The notes beneath the pieces were generated by a model. That model saw only the letters and a list, made by a program, of their open reading frames with translations, ran no database searches and was not told where the DNA came from. Shown here one piece after another: positions 44,601-53,715 of a DNA stretch of 64,000 nt (the stretch's first letter is position 1; every line of letters begins with the position of its first letter). Where the stretch lies: positions 2,108,001-2,172,000 of the forward strand of contig NZ_CP033929.1 of NCBI RefSeq assembly GCF_003815915.1, read 5' to 3'. The stretch comes from Chryseobacterium indoltheticum (GTDB taxonomy: Bacteria > Bacteroidota > Bacteroidia > Flavobacteriales > Weeksellaceae). A program made the position numbers and the translations under genes.

Positions 44601-46013
44601 TTAGGATTTCTTCCGATGGCAATTTCCACAGGAGCGGGTGCAGAAGTTCAAAAGCCATTGGCAACCGTTGTTATTGGTGGATTGATAACAGCAACTTTCC
44701 TTACATTATTCGTTTTACCAATGCTTTATATTATTTTCAGCACAAAATTCAAAATAAAAAATATCAAAATGAAACCTTTAACGACGGTGATTATTTTAGG
44801 TTTTTTATTGTTTGGACAAACAATGGCTGCTCAAACTACAAAAACGCTATCGGTAGAAGAGGCAACAGAAATAGCGCTGAATAATAACCATTCAATAAAA
44901 TCAAAAGACTTAGACGTTAAGGTTTCTGAAAGCTTAAAACCAACGGCCAATGAACTTCCGAAAATGGAGTTTAATGCACAATTGGGGCAATACAACAGTC
45001 CGAAATTTGACCAGTCGTTTTCTATTTCGCAAACGATTCCGTTTCCTACATTATTTAAAGCGAGAAAGGAAATCATTGCGCAGGAAATAAAAGGAAAGCA
45101 AATTAATCGTGAAATTACAGTTAATGAGTTGGCAAAACAGGTAAGAACCTATTTTTATCAAATTGAATATCTGCATTATAATCAAAATAAACTGTTGAAA
45201 TTGGATAGTCTTTATCAGGATTTTATCAGAATTGCAACCGTAAGATTTAATGCAGGTGACATCAAGAAAATAGAAATAAGCACTGCAGAAACCCAGAAAG
45301 GAGAAATCAATTTATTATTAAATCAGAATAAGATTTATCTTAATAATGCTTACAAAAATCTGAAAATGCTTCTGAATACAAATGACGATATTCAGATTCC
45401 TCTTAATAAAAGCTATGAACCGTTGAAAGCGGAATATGTTCTTGACAGCACAGCTATTGCCAATCATCCGACTGTAAAAGCTTTTTATCAGGAAATGGAA
45501 ATCGCCGATAAGAACAAAAACGTTGAGAAGTCACAAGGCTTGCCGGAATTCACTTTAGGCTATACCAATCAGTCGATTATTGGTTTTCATACATTGAATG
45601 GTCAGGAGAAATTTTATAATGCAGGAAACCGTTTCAGTGTTGCGAGTGTCGGAGTTGCGATTCCATTGACTTTTGGAGCGACCAAAGCACGAATTCAGTC
45701 TTTAGAATATCAAAAACAGATGGCAGAATCTAATGCCAAACAGCAACAAAAACAATTGACCGCTCAGTTGGAAAATGCATTAAGCCAATATCAACAGGAT
45801 ATTCAGCAATACCAATATTACATTGCGCAGGCTTTGCCAAATGCAGAAAAAATCGTCAAAGCAGGGCAACTCGGTTACAAAACCGGAGAAATCTCTTATG
45901 TCGAATATTTATTTGCTTTGCAGACTGCGACTAATATTCAGCTGAAATATTTGGAATCCATACAACAGGTAAACCAGTCTGTGATCACCATTAACTCTTT
46001 AATCAACAAATAA
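41649..46013 (+). CDS. CzcA/CusA-family RND efflux pump fused to TolC
   Basis: 1454 residues. Residues 1-1035 form a heavy-metal RND pump: LPVDAVPDITNNQVQI near the start, the proton-relay helix DFGLIVDGAVIIVEA, and the second-half transmembrane block. From Met1041 a complete TolC-type outer-membrane protein follows, including its own signal-peptide-like stretch (MKPLTTVIILGFLLFGQTMA). Pump and channel are thus one polypeptide, a layout seen in other Bacteroidota. It expels metal cations such as Cu, Zn, Co or Cd, and the ion is not readable. The adaptor gene follows 1 nt later. Confidence 0.92.
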   Translation: MLDKIIKFSIKNKIVVGIMTLLWIIWGVWSATRLPVDAVPDITNNQVQIITVCPTLAGQEVEQLVTFPIEQSIANIPDIEETRSISRFGLSVITVVFKDDVNIYFARQLISEKLKEAAEEIPKGIGTPELAPVSTGLGEVYQYILHPKKGSENKYTSQELRTMQDWIVRRQLNGTPGIAEVNSFGGELKQYEVAIDPNRLKAMGVSVTDIFTSLEKNNQNTGGAYIDKKPNAYFIRGIGVVASLEDIKNIAVKNNTASVPIFIKDVADVRLGSAVRYGAMTFNGKVDAVGGIVMMLKGANSNEVVNLVKEKIPTIQKSLPKDVVIEPFLDRTDLVGRAINTVEKNLIEGALIVIFVLVLFLGNFRAGLIVASAIPLALLFALGMMNVFGVSANLMSLGAIDFGLIVDGAVIIVEATLHHLGLRKSTQKLTQTEMDEEVFLSASKIRNSAAFGEIIILIVYIPILTLVGVEGKMFTPMAKTVGFAILGALILSLTYIPMMSALFLSKKPSTKENFSDKMMRRLQNIYQPLLQKALRLKYILVSATVALFAVSIFVFSRMGGEFIPQLQEGDFAFHCILPQGSSLTQSVETSMQASRIIKQFDEVKMVVGKTGSAEVPTDPMPPEATDMIIVLKPQKEWKTKKSYDELADEISEKLENIPGVFFEKNQPIQMRFNELMTGIRQDVAVKIFGENLDSLAIYAEKVNDVIQTIEGVTKPQIERVSGLPQINVEYDRTRMANYGLNIEDVNNTLSTAFAGKSAGLVFENERRFDLVVRLDSIHRTNIDDVNNLMISTSSGNQIPLSQVANISYKLGPAQISREEGKRRIVIGFNVKDRDVESVVNDIQKKLDNKIKLPSGYYFTYGGQFENLQAASKRLMIAVPVSLLLIFMLLYFTFKSFKQAALIFTAIPMSAIGGVFALIIRDMPFSISAGIGFIALFGVAVLNGIVLIGTFNQLEKDGETDILKRVFEGTKTRLRPVLMTAAVASLGFLPMAISTGAGAEVQKPLATVVIGGLITATFLTLFVLPMLYIIFSTKFKIKNIKMKPLTTVIILGFLLFGQTMAAQTTKTLSVEEATEIALNNNHSIKSKDLDVKVSESLKPTANELPKMEFNAQLGQYNSPKFDQSFSISQTIPFPTLFKARKEIIAQEIKGKQINREITVNELAKQVRTYFYQIEYLHYNQNKLLKLDSLYQDFIRIATVRFNAGDIKKIEISTAETQKGEINLLLNQNKIYLNNAYKNLKMLLNTNDDIQIPLNKSYEPLKAEYVLDSTAIANHPTVKAFYQEMEIADKNKNVEKSQGLPEFTLGYTNQSIIGFHTLNGQEKFYNAGNRFSVASVGVAIPLTFGATKARIQSLEYQKQMAESNAKQQQKQLTAQLENALSQYQQDIQQYQYYIAQALPNAEKIVKAGQLGYKTGEISYVEYLFALQTATNIQLKYLESIQQVNQSVITINSLINK

Positions 46014-46014
46014 A

Positions 46015-47268
46015 ATGAAAAGAAATATCATCTATACGGCTCTCACCTTTATTTTTCTTGTAAGCTGCGGGAAAGAAGCTTCCACAAAGGAATCTGAGGG
46101 CGAAATTAAAACCGAAAAAACCGAAGAACACGATGATGAAGCTCCACAAAGCATTGCCAGTCTTACCGATGAACAAATAAAAAGCGTAGGTGTTACCTTA
46201 GGAAAAATCGAAATGAAAGAGCTGACTTCTACGATTAAAGCTAACGGTGCACTGCGGGTTCCAAATAATAATAAAGCCACTATAACTTCAATGTATGGTG
46301 GAATTATTAAGACGCTGAATGTGCAAATCGGGGATTTTGTAAGAAAAGGTCAGGTGATCGCATCCATAAGCAATCCTGAATATATACAGTTACAAGAGCA
46401 ATATCTTACTGTGAAAAGCAGAATTGCGTTTGCAGAACAGGAATACAGAAGACAAAAAGAATTGTTTGATAACGATGCCGGTGCAAAGAAAAATCTGCAA
46501 AGCTCTGATGCAGAACTAAAAACTTTGCGAACGCAAAGATCATCTTTACAAAGACAGCTTCAGATTATGGGAATCAACCCTGCAACGGTTAATAATGGTA
46601 ATTTGCGATCTGGTTTGGTTATCACATCGCCAATCAGCGGAACGGTGAGTAATATTTCTGCACAGATAGGAAGTTACGTTGATATCTCGTCCCCCGTTGC
46701 CGATGTGATTGATAATGGTTCGTTACATCTTGATCTACAGGTTTTTGAAAAAGATCTTCCTAAAATGAAAGTCGGGCAGATCGTACATTTTAAACTGACC
46801 AACAACCCGGAAATTGAGTACGATGCAAAGATCTACAGCATCGGTTCATCTTTTGAAAACGAAAGCAAAACCATTTCTGTACACTGTTCTGTCACAGGAA
46901 ATAAAGAAGGATTAATCGACGGGATGAATATCACCGGAATTGTAAGTCTTGATAAAAGCACGACACCGGCAGTTCCGAATGAAGCCATTGTAGAAGCAGA
47001 CAGCAAATATTATATTTTTATAAAAACAAATAAAAAACCTGAAGAACATACTGAAGAAAAAGGTGAACACGCAGATGAAAAGCAAGAACACGGAAAAGAA
47101 TCTAAGACAGTCAATTTTGAAAAAATAGAGATTGTAAAAGGTTCTTCAGATATGGGATATACCGCAATTACGAGCGTTAATGAAATTCCTGCCGATGCAT
47201 CGGTGGTTACAAAAGGTGCTTTTTTTGTGAATGCTAAATTATCAAATTCTGGCGAACACGGGCACTGA
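46015..47268 (+). CDS. CusB-like periplasmic adaptor of the RND pump
   Basis: 417 residues. Lipoprotein signal with Cys18 (FLVSCGK), then barrel and lipoyl half-motifs (GGIIKTLNVQIGDFVRKGQV), a helical hairpin, and LRSGLVITSPISGTVSNIS. A His/Glu-rich segment near the C-terminus (EEHTEEKGEHADEKQEHGKE) may bind metal. It bridges pump and channel. It starts 1 nt after the pump stop codon, so translation is coupled. Confidence 0.92.
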   Translation: MKRNIIYTALTFIFLVSCGKEASTKESEGEIKTEKTEEHDDEAPQSIASLTDEQIKSVGVTLGKIEMKELTSTIKANGALRVPNNNKATITSMYGGIIKTLNVQIGDFVRKGQVIASISNPEYIQLQEQYLTVKSRIAFAEQEYRRQKELFDNDAGAKKNLQSSDAELKTLRTQRSSLQRQLQIMGINPATVNNGNLRSGLVITSPISGTVSNISAQIGSYVDISSPVADVIDNGSLHLDLQVFEKDLPKMKVGQIVHFKLTNNPEIEYDAKIYSIGSSFENESKTISVHCSVTGNKEGLIDGMNITGIVSLDKSTTPAVPNEAIVEADSKYYIFIKTNKKPEEHTEEKGEHADEKQEHGKESKTVNFEKIEIVKGSSDMGYTAITSVNEIPADASVVTKGAFFVNAKLSNSGEHGH

Positions 47269-47296
47269 TTTTCGCTAAACTATAATTTTAATGTTA

Positions 47297-47330
47297 AAAT
47301 AACGTCTACAAAATCTGTAGACGTTATTTT
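47297..47330. terminator. Bidirectional terminator
   Basis: AACGTCTACA-AAATC-TGTAGACGTT is a perfect 10-bp stem flanked by A-rich and T-rich tails. It separates the convergent efflux operon and the CAT-like gene. Confidence 0.85.
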
Positions 47331-47337
47331 ATTTTAT

Positions 47338-47964
47338 TTAATTCTCATTCATCAATTCCTGAAACTTTTCAGCAAACAATCCGATATGAAAACCATCCAT
47401 CAATCCGTGATGCGCATGAATGGAAACAGACATTAATTTTTTACCATTATTTTCAGTGATTTTACCAAATGAAATTTTGGGACAACTGTCCGGAAATGTA
47501 AAACTTCTTGCGTGAGAAAGTGAATTGAAATCTAGCCACGGAACAGCCGAAAAATGAATAACATTTTCTCCCGAACCTGCAGGAATTAAACCTTTAGATT
47601 GCTGTACTCTTGCAATTTCTTCTTTTGCATTTTGGTAAAATAATTCTTCATTTTTATCATAATCCATATAAGAAAAACCAAATGTTTCATCGGGTCTGTT
47701 GATGGTTGCAGAAGCATTGATTTGGTCAAACAAATAGACTTCTTTATCAATAATTCTATAGCGGAAGTTTTCTATTTTGTTTGCTGCTTTTAAAGCTCTG
47801 TACAGGTAATAAAGAAAAAAAGAGTTGCCTTTTTCTTTCGCTTGTTGATAGGCTAAAGTACAGTCTATATTGATGGTTACACCAAAAAAAGGTTCTTCAA
47901 ATTTTGAGAAAAACTGAAAATGTTCTTTTCTTTTCCAATCATCTAGCTTAATGAGTTGTTTCAT
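47338..47964 (-). CDS. Chloramphenicol acetyltransferase-like protein (CAT fold)
   Basis: 208 residues, the usual CAT length. The catalytic motif HxxxDG is present in IHAHHGLMDGFHIG near the C-terminus. Other conserved parts are FFGVTINIDCTLAY, FFLYYLYRALKAAN, FRYRI and VPWLDFNSLSHA. The enzyme class uses acetyl-CoA to acetylate the 3-OH of chloramphenicol. Chromosomal CAT-like genes of Bacteroidota often have other or weak activity, so resistance is not implied. Divergent from the Crp/Fnr gene. Confidence 0.85.
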   Translation of the reverse strand: MKQLIKLDDWKRKEHFQFFSKFEEPFFGVTINIDCTLAYQQAKEKGNSFFLYYLYRALKAANKIENFRYRIIDKEVYLFDQINASATINRPDETFGFSYMDYDKNEELFYQNAKEEIARVQQSKGLIPAGSGENVIHFSAVPWLDFNSLSHARSFTFPDSCPKISFGKITENNGKKLMSVSIHAHHGLMDGFHIGLFAEKFQELMNEN

Positions 47965-48068
47965 ATTTTATTAAATTTTATATAAATCGAGTAAGATTAC
48001 TATTTTATTTTTCAACAGTATTGTGTATTTTTCTACCGCAAATTTCAACCTATATAAAAAATCCCGAA

Positions 48069-48082
48069 AGGACATTTGTCCT
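48069..48082. promoter_or_regulatory. Palindrome upstream of the Crp/Fnr gene
   Basis: AGGACA-TT-TGTCCT is a perfect palindrome ending 10 nt before the preferred start at 48093. It may be an operator, perhaps autoregulatory, or a small 5' hairpin. Confidence 0.35.
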
Positions 48083-48092
48083 GATTAAAAAT

Positions 48093-48656
48093 ATGTTACG
48101 CACAAACCAGACGTTTTTAGATTTTATTACAAAACTTTACGAGAAGCAGCAACGAAAAGAAGATGTGATTTTGAAACAGTTCACAAAAGGACAAAAGCTT
48201 TTCATGCAGAATGACAAATCATCCAAAGTCATGCTGATGAAAGAAGGGATTGTGAAATGCTATTTCAGTGAAGAAAATGATAAAGAATTTATTCTCGAAT
48301 TTTTAGGAAAAGGCGAAATTCTTGGTGAAATCGAATGCATTAGAAATATTCCGTGTTTATGCAATATCGAAGCGATGACCAATGTTTCGGCGTATGCATT
48401 GTCGGTTCCTTATTTTCGCAAACTTTTAAAAAATAATTTAGAACTCAATGCTTTACTCGTCGATGCTTTTGCAGAGCGCATTGTGAATACTTCAAAGCGG
48501 GCATCTTTTCAGCAGCTCTACACAGTTGAGCACAGTTTGCGAAAACTTTTGGAACTTCAGTCAAAACAGGATATTCAGCTTTCCAAAGAAGATTTGGCTG
48601 CTTATTTAGGAATTTCGGTACGAAGCCTGAACAGAAGTTTGAAGAAATTTGGCTGA
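48093..48656 (+). CDS. Crp/Fnr-family transcription regulator
   Basis: 187 residues from the ATG at 48093, a usual length for Bacteroidota members. The cyclic-nucleotide-binding barrel is seen in KGQKLFMQNDKSSKVMLMKEG and LEFLGKGEILGEIE. A C-terminal winged HTH follows (LSKEDLAAYLGISVRSLNRSLKKFG). The cysteines in IRNIPCLCNIE are too few for an FNR iron-sulfur cluster. The frame reaches back to 48021, but that part overlaps the likely promoter and the palindrome. The ligand is unknown. Confidence 0.85.
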   Translation: MLRTNQTFLDFITKLYEKQQRKEDVILKQFTKGQKLFMQNDKSSKVMLMKEGIVKCYFSEENDKEFILEFLGKGEILGEIECIRNIPCLCNIEAMTNVSAYALSVPYFRKLLKNNLELNALLVDAFAERIVNTSKRASFQQLYTVEHSLRKLLELQSKQDIQLSKEDLAAYLGISVRSLNRSLKKFG

Positions 48657-48770
48657 GTAATTCCTAAGATTAGTATTGATTTAGAAACCGCGGTACTTCA
48701 TTAAAATATCTTCGGTACTCTTTACTTTCGTCTGGTAAAAGGCTTCTGTATTCAATAAGCATAAAAATAT

Positions 48771-49220
48771 TTAAAGTTCAATCTGATAAATTCTGGATTC
48801 TTCCTCCCAAGGATGATACCCTTGTCCGATATATTTGAAACCATATTTTTCGTAAAATCCAATGTGATCGGTACATAAATTCAGATATTTAAATCCTGAA
48901 TCTTTGGTGTCTTCTTTAGCTTTATTAATCAAAAGTTCACTGTAATGATTTCCTCTGTAATCTTCATTGATAAATAGGGCACAAAGCCACGGATACAAAT
49001 CCATTCTGCTGATAAAATCATTGGTAATTAATCCTGCGCAACCGATAATTTCTTCATCTTTTTCCAATAAATACCACTGAGGTAAAGATTGCTCTGCAGC
49101 AATACTGTTCGATATACAGTCTTCATAAATAATTGGCGAAATTTCAGACCAGCTTTTCTGGAAAAATTCAATTGCTTTTTCTTTATATTCGGGATTTTGT
49201 CTTACTGATATTACTTTCAT
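48771..49220 (-). CDS. GNAT family N-acetyltransferase
   Basis: 149 residues. The acetyl-CoA-binding motif A is ALFINEDYRGNHYSELLI (about 82-99) and the closing motif B is LNLCTDHIGFYEKYGFKYIG. Cytoplasmic. The acceptor substrate cannot be inferred. Stands alone and faces the Crp/Fnr gene. Confidence 0.85.
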   Translation of the reverse strand: MKVISVRQNPEYKEKAIEFFQKSWSEISPIIYEDCISNSIAAEQSLPQWYLLEKDEEIIGCAGLITNDFISRMDLYPWLCALFINEDYRGNHYSELLINKAKEDTKDSGFKYLNLCTDHIGFYEKYGFKYIGQGYHPWEEESRIYQIEL

Positions 49221-49483
49221 GATTATTAATTTTCAACTTCATTTAATACAAGAAAGGTAAACTTAATGAAAATCCGTTGAATTTGAAAATTTTATTAAAG
49301 TCAAAAGTATCTTAAAATTTCCCACATGAAAGAGCAGGATGCTGTAAAGTAGCGGAATGTATATTTTTATGAAAATGAAATGAAAGAATAATTTTCTTTA
49401 AATAATGAAAGTTATTTTACTGATTTTTGTGTTTTATAATCAATTATTCATAAAAATCAAGACATACAGCAATATAATAAGTT

Positions 49484-50863
49484 ATGAAATATCGAAATAC
49501 ATCTAATTTCCTTTGGTCTCTTTTAATTCTCGTTCTATCTTCTTCAGGTTTCAAAAGTCAGGATAAATTCCCTGACGGAACGACGATTCCAAAATGGTTT
49601 AAAGAAAATAAACCTACAGACATCAATAAATTAGGCAAAAAATATATCCTCACAGAAAATGGAGTGAAGAATGACAGTACAATTCTTCAGACCAAGCAGA
49701 TTCAGGCAATTATCGATTTGGCTGCTAAAAATGGTGGTGGCGTTGTGGTGGTTCCGAAAGGAACTTTCCTGCTTAGTTCAGTTTTCTTTAAGCAGGGAAC
49801 TCATTTACATTTAGAAAATGGAGCGAAATTAAAAGGAAGCGATGACATCAATGACTTTCCAGTAGTAACCACAAGAATGGAAGGACAAACGGTAAAATAT
49901 TTTCCGGCTTTAATTAACGCAGACGGATTAGACGGCTTTACGATTTCTGGTAAAGGAACATTAGACGGAAACGGACTTCGTTTCTGGAAATCATTCTGGA
50001 AAAGACGCGAATGGAATCCTAAATGTACCAATATGGATGAAATGAGACCTAGAATTCTTTATGTTTCAAATTCTAAAAATGTACAGGTTGAAGGAATCAC
50101 CATTAAAAATTCACCTTTCTGGAGCACGCATTATTACAAAAGTGATTTTGTGAAATTATTAAATCTGACGATATTAGCTCCGAAAGAACCTGTAAAAGCA
50201 CCAAGTACAGATGCTGTTGACATTGATGCCTGTACTAATTTTTTAATTAAAAATTGTTATATGTCGGTCAACGACGATGCGATTGCATTGAAAGGCGGAA
50301 AAGGTCCGAAGTCCGATAAAGACCCGAACAACGGCGAAAACAGAAACATCCTTATCGAAGACAACAGTTTCGGATTTTGCCACAGTGTTTTAACTTGCGG
50401 AAGCGAATCGATTCATAATTATAACGTGATTTTGCGTAATTCTAAAGTGAAAGATGCTTCAAGATTATTACACCTGAAAATGCGTCCCGACACGCCACAA
50501 CATTACGAATATCTTACGGTTGAAAATATCACAGGAAACGTAAAAACTTTTTTATATGTAAAAGGCTGGAACCAGTTTTTTGATTTAAAAGGTGAAGAAA
50601 GACCTAAAAAAGGATTAGCCAACAATATCACAATAAAAAATATCGACATCAGTTGCGGAACTGCGTTTTCTATTGAAAAATCAGATTTATTCGATGTGAA
50701 GGATTTCACATTTGAAAACTTTAAAATAAAGGCTTTAAAACCTGAAATGCAAAACCTGAATAACATTCAGAATTTAAAACAAAAAAATATTAATGTAACT
50801 CAGGTTGCTTCTCTCACTCAATCTTACGATAAAAAAGACGATTCCGATATTGCCGCAAAATGA
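49484..50863 (+). CDS. GH28 polygalacturonase-like hydrolase
   Basis: 459 residues with a signal peptide. A right-handed beta-helix of GH28 type with the catalytic Asp motifs: STDAVDIDAC (in place of NTDG), VNDDAIALKGG, the histidine-containing FGFCHSVLTCGSES, and LHLKMRPDT. It cleaves galacturonic-acid-containing chains, here probably rhamnogalacturonan-I given the neighbours. First gene of the cluster. Its stop overlaps the next start by 4 nt. Confidence 0.9.
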   Translation: MKYRNTSNFLWSLLILVLSSSGFKSQDKFPDGTTIPKWFKENKPTDINKLGKKYILTENGVKNDSTILQTKQIQAIIDLAAKNGGGVVVVPKGTFLLSSVFFKQGTHLHLENGAKLKGSDDINDFPVVTTRMEGQTVKYFPALINADGLDGFTISGKGTLDGNGLRFWKSFWKRREWNPKCTNMDEMRPRILYVSNSKNVQVEGITIKNSPFWSTHYYKSDFVKLLNLTILAPKEPVKAPSTDAVDIDACTNFLIKNCYMSVNDDAIALKGGKGPKSDKDPNNGENRNILIEDNSFGFCHSVLTCGSESIHNYNVILRNSKVKDASRLLHLKMRPDTPQHYEYLTVENITGNVKTFLYVKGWNQFFDLKGEERPKKGLANNITIKNIDISCGTAFSIEKSDLFDVKDFTFENFKIKALKPEMQNLNNIQNLKQKNINVTQVASLTQSYDKKDDSDIAAK

Positions 50864-53715
50864 GATGTTTTTCCAAAATATTCGTTCTATTATGTTTATG
50901 CTCTCAATTGTTGCATTCTCAATCTAAGGAAATTCAATTCCTGAGCGGGACAGATTCTGAGCATACGAAAGAATGGAATTTTTGGATAAATGGTGGAAGA
51001 AAATCAGGAAACTGGAACAAAATCCAAGTTCCTTCACAATGGGAACAGCAGGGATTTGGCTCGTACAATTACGGACGAGATTATGTCACCTATGGCAAAA
51101 ACTTTAAATTCAATGACGAAGTTGGTTTGTATAAACACCAATTTTCAGTTCCAAATTCCTGGAAAGGAAAATCAGTCAATATCGTTTTCGAAGGTTCGAT
51201 GACCGATACCGAAGTAAAAATCAATGGTAAATTAGCCGGAGAAACTCACCAAGGTGCTTTTTATGAATTTAAATATGATATTTCTGACAAATTAAATTTC
51301 GGAAAAGAAAATATTCTTGAAGTCAAAGTTTCGAAAATGTCTGCTGATAAATCGGTTAACAATGCAGAACGATTGGCTGATTATTGGGTTTTGGGAGGGA
51401 TTTTTAGACCAGTTTATCTGGAAGCAAATTCGAAAGAACACATTACATCAACCTCGATTGATGCCAAAGCAGACGGAACTTTTCGTTCAAATATTTATTT
51501 ACAAGGAATCCAATCGGTTAATAATTTAAAGGTCGAAATCTTTGATGCTAAAAACATTCTTATTACTGAATCTCAGATGACCATTCAAAAAGGAGACACT
51601 TTAAAACAGATTCAATTCTCCGTTAAAAATCCTAAACTTTGGACAGCAGAAACGCCGAATTTATACAAAGCAAAATTCAGTTTAAATAAAAACAGAAAAA
51701 ATATCTTCCAAAGCGAAGAAAAATTCGGTTTCCGTACAATTGAAATCCGAAAAGGCGACGGAATTTACATCAACGGGACCAAAATCAAAATGAAAGGCAT
51801 CAACCGTCACGTTTGGTGGCCTGAAACCGGAAGGGCAGTCAACAAAAACATCGATTTGATGGACGTTCAGCTCATCAAAGAAATGAATATGAATGCCGTT
51901 CGTTATTCGCATTATCCACCCAATAAATCGTTTTTGCAGATTTGTGATTCTTTAGGTTTATACGTTTTGGATGAATTGGCGGGTTGGCAAAAAAAATATA
52001 GTACCGAAGTTGGGAAAAAGCTTGTGAGAGAAATGGTTACAAGAGATACCAATCATCCTTCCATTATTTTCTGGAGCAACGGAAATGAGGGCGGACATAA
52101 TTTTGATTTGGATGCAGAATATGCAAAATACGATTTATCAAACCGTCCTGTCATTCACGCGCATCACAAACCTGGAAATGCTTTCAATGGAATTGACTGC
52201 AATCATTACGAAGATTATTACAGCACAAAAAAAATCCTTGAAGGCGAAAATATTTATATGCCGACCGAGTTTCTTCACGCGCAGGATGACGGCGGCGGAG
52301 GAACTTCTTTAGCCGATTATTGGGAACTTCACTGGAACTCCAAAAAAGGAGCAGGCGGTTTTCTTTGGGCGTTTGCAGATGAAGGTTTGGTAAGAACCGA
52401 TTTTAATAATCAAATCGATGTGAATGCCATCAACGCTCCGGATGGAGTGGTCGGACCACATCGTGAAAAAGAGGGGAGTTTTTATGCGATTCGGGAAATT
52501 TACAGTCCGGTAAAAATTGATTTTAAAACATTGCCGAATGATTTTAATGGAATCATTCCCGTGGAAAATCGTTATCATTTTGCCAATCTAAATGAATGTC
52601 AGTTTGAATGGAAATTGGTCAAATTCAAAACACCTTTTTCGTCAGAATCAGGATTTGATGTGATCCAAAAAGGAAAAGCAGAATCTCCGAATATCAAGCC
52701 AGTTGAAAAAGGGCAAATCAGTTTAAATCTTCCAACCAACTGGAAAGAAAGTGAAGGTTTATTATTAACCGCAACCGATTCTTTTGGTAAAGAAATTTAC
52801 ACCTGGACTTGGAAAATTAAATCTAATGATGAAATTTCAAAACAATTTTCAAAATCTTTAATCAAAGAATTTCCAGTTTTATTTTCAGAAAATGATTCAT
52901 TATTTATTTTAAAATCAGAAGAAAAAGAATTCTCGTTTGGCAAAAAAGACGGATTGCTAAAGTCAGTTATTTTAGATAAAAAAGGAAAAAAAATAACTTT
53001 CCGAAACGGACCTGTTTTCGTGAATGGAAAAACAGAATTATCATCCATTAAATCTTTTGCAGAAGGTAAAAATCAAGTCATTCAGATTTCCTACAAAGAC
53101 GGAAAAAAAGCAGTCTGGAAGCTGAATCAAAATGGAATTTTAGAATTAAATTATGAATATTCGCTTTCAGGAGATTACCAGTTTGCAGGCGTAAGTTTTG
53201 ATTATCCTGAAAATTATGTAATCAGCGCAAAATGGTTAGGCAAAGGTCCGTATCACGTTTGGAAAAACAGAACTCAAGGACAAACTTATAATGTTTGGCA
53301 AAATCTACGAAACTCAACCCGAACTGGTTTTTCGCCTTGGATTTATCCCGAATTTAAAGGTTATTTCGATGATATTTCTTGGATGCAATTGAATACAGCA
53401 GAAGGGAAAATCACTGTTGGAACTAAAGAAGAAAAAATGTTCGTTAGGCTTTTTGATTTCTACGGAATTTATGGTGCTGAAGGTTATCCGAAACTTCCAA
53501 CGGGTAATATTTCATTTTTAGATGCGATTCCGCCATTGGGAACTGTTTTGGCGTTCAATATTAACAATGATACAGCAACTTTAGGATCCGAAAGTGAACC
53601 AAATCATCTGAATGGAACGTTTAAAAGAACATTGTATTTCTATTTCGGTTTGCCGGATTTAGGTGATGAAAATAAGCAGTTTATAATGCCAAAAGAAAAT
53701 ATTTTAACAGATTAA
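50860..53715 (+). CDS. GH2 family glycoside hydrolase (beta-galactosidase-like)
   Basis: 951 residues. A signal peptide precedes the GH2 sugar-binding domain (IQVPSQWEQQGFGSYNYGRD), the immunoglobulin-like domain and the TIM barrel (GINRHVWWPETGRAV). The acid/base Glu lies in WSNGNEGG (near 410) and the nucleophile candidate in MPTEF (near 469). It probably trims galactose side chains of rhamnogalacturonan-I. It starts by ATGA overlap with GH28 and ends by TAATG overlap with the esterase, so the three are translationally coupled. Confidence 0.9.
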   Translation: MRCFSKIFVLLCLCSQLLHSQSKEIQFLSGTDSEHTKEWNFWINGGRKSGNWNKIQVPSQWEQQGFGSYNYGRDYVTYGKNFKFNDEVGLYKHQFSVPNSWKGKSVNIVFEGSMTDTEVKINGKLAGETHQGAFYEFKYDISDKLNFGKENILEVKVSKMSADKSVNNAERLADYWVLGGIFRPVYLEANSKEHITSTSIDAKADGTFRSNIYLQGIQSVNNLKVEIFDAKNILITESQMTIQKGDTLKQIQFSVKNPKLWTAETPNLYKAKFSLNKNRKNIFQSEEKFGFRTIEIRKGDGIYINGTKIKMKGINRHVWWPETGRAVNKNIDLMDVQLIKEMNMNAVRYSHYPPNKSFLQICDSLGLYVLDELAGWQKKYSTEVGKKLVREMVTRDTNHPSIIFWSNGNEGGHNFDLDAEYAKYDLSNRPVIHAHHKPGNAFNGIDCNHYEDYYSTKKILEGENIYMPTEFLHAQDDGGGGTSLADYWELHWNSKKGAGGFLWAFADEGLVRTDFNNQIDVNAINAPDGVVGPHREKEGSFYAIREIYSPVKIDFKTLPNDFNGIIPVENRYHFANLNECQFEWKLVKFKTPFSSESGFDVIQKGKAESPNIKPVEKGQISLNLPTNWKESEGLLLTATDSFGKEIYTWTWKIKSNDEISKQFSKSLIKEFPVLFSENDSLFILKSEEKEFSFGKKDGLLKSVILDKKGKKITFRNGPVFVNGKTELSSIKSFAEGKNQVIQISYKDGKKAVWKLNQNGILELNYEYSLSGDYQFAGVSFDYPENYVISAKWLGKGPYHVWKNRTQGQTYNVWQNLRNSTRTGFSPWIYPEFKGYFDDISWMQLNTAEGKITVGTKEEKMFVRLFDFYGIYGAEGYPKLPTGNISFLDAIPPLGTVLAFNINNDTATLGSESEPNHLNGTFKRTLYFYFGLPDLGDENKQFIMPKENILTD

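Noticed and set aside
44769-46013. Frameshift splitting the pump and TolC genes
   Set aside because: The frame is continuous across the junction, and pump-TolC fusions of this length are normal in Bacteroidota.
47338-47964. Acquired chloramphenicol-resistance gene
   Set aside because: The CAT fold is clear, but there is no mobile context and the composition matches neighbours. Chromosomal CAT-like proteins often lack resistance activity.
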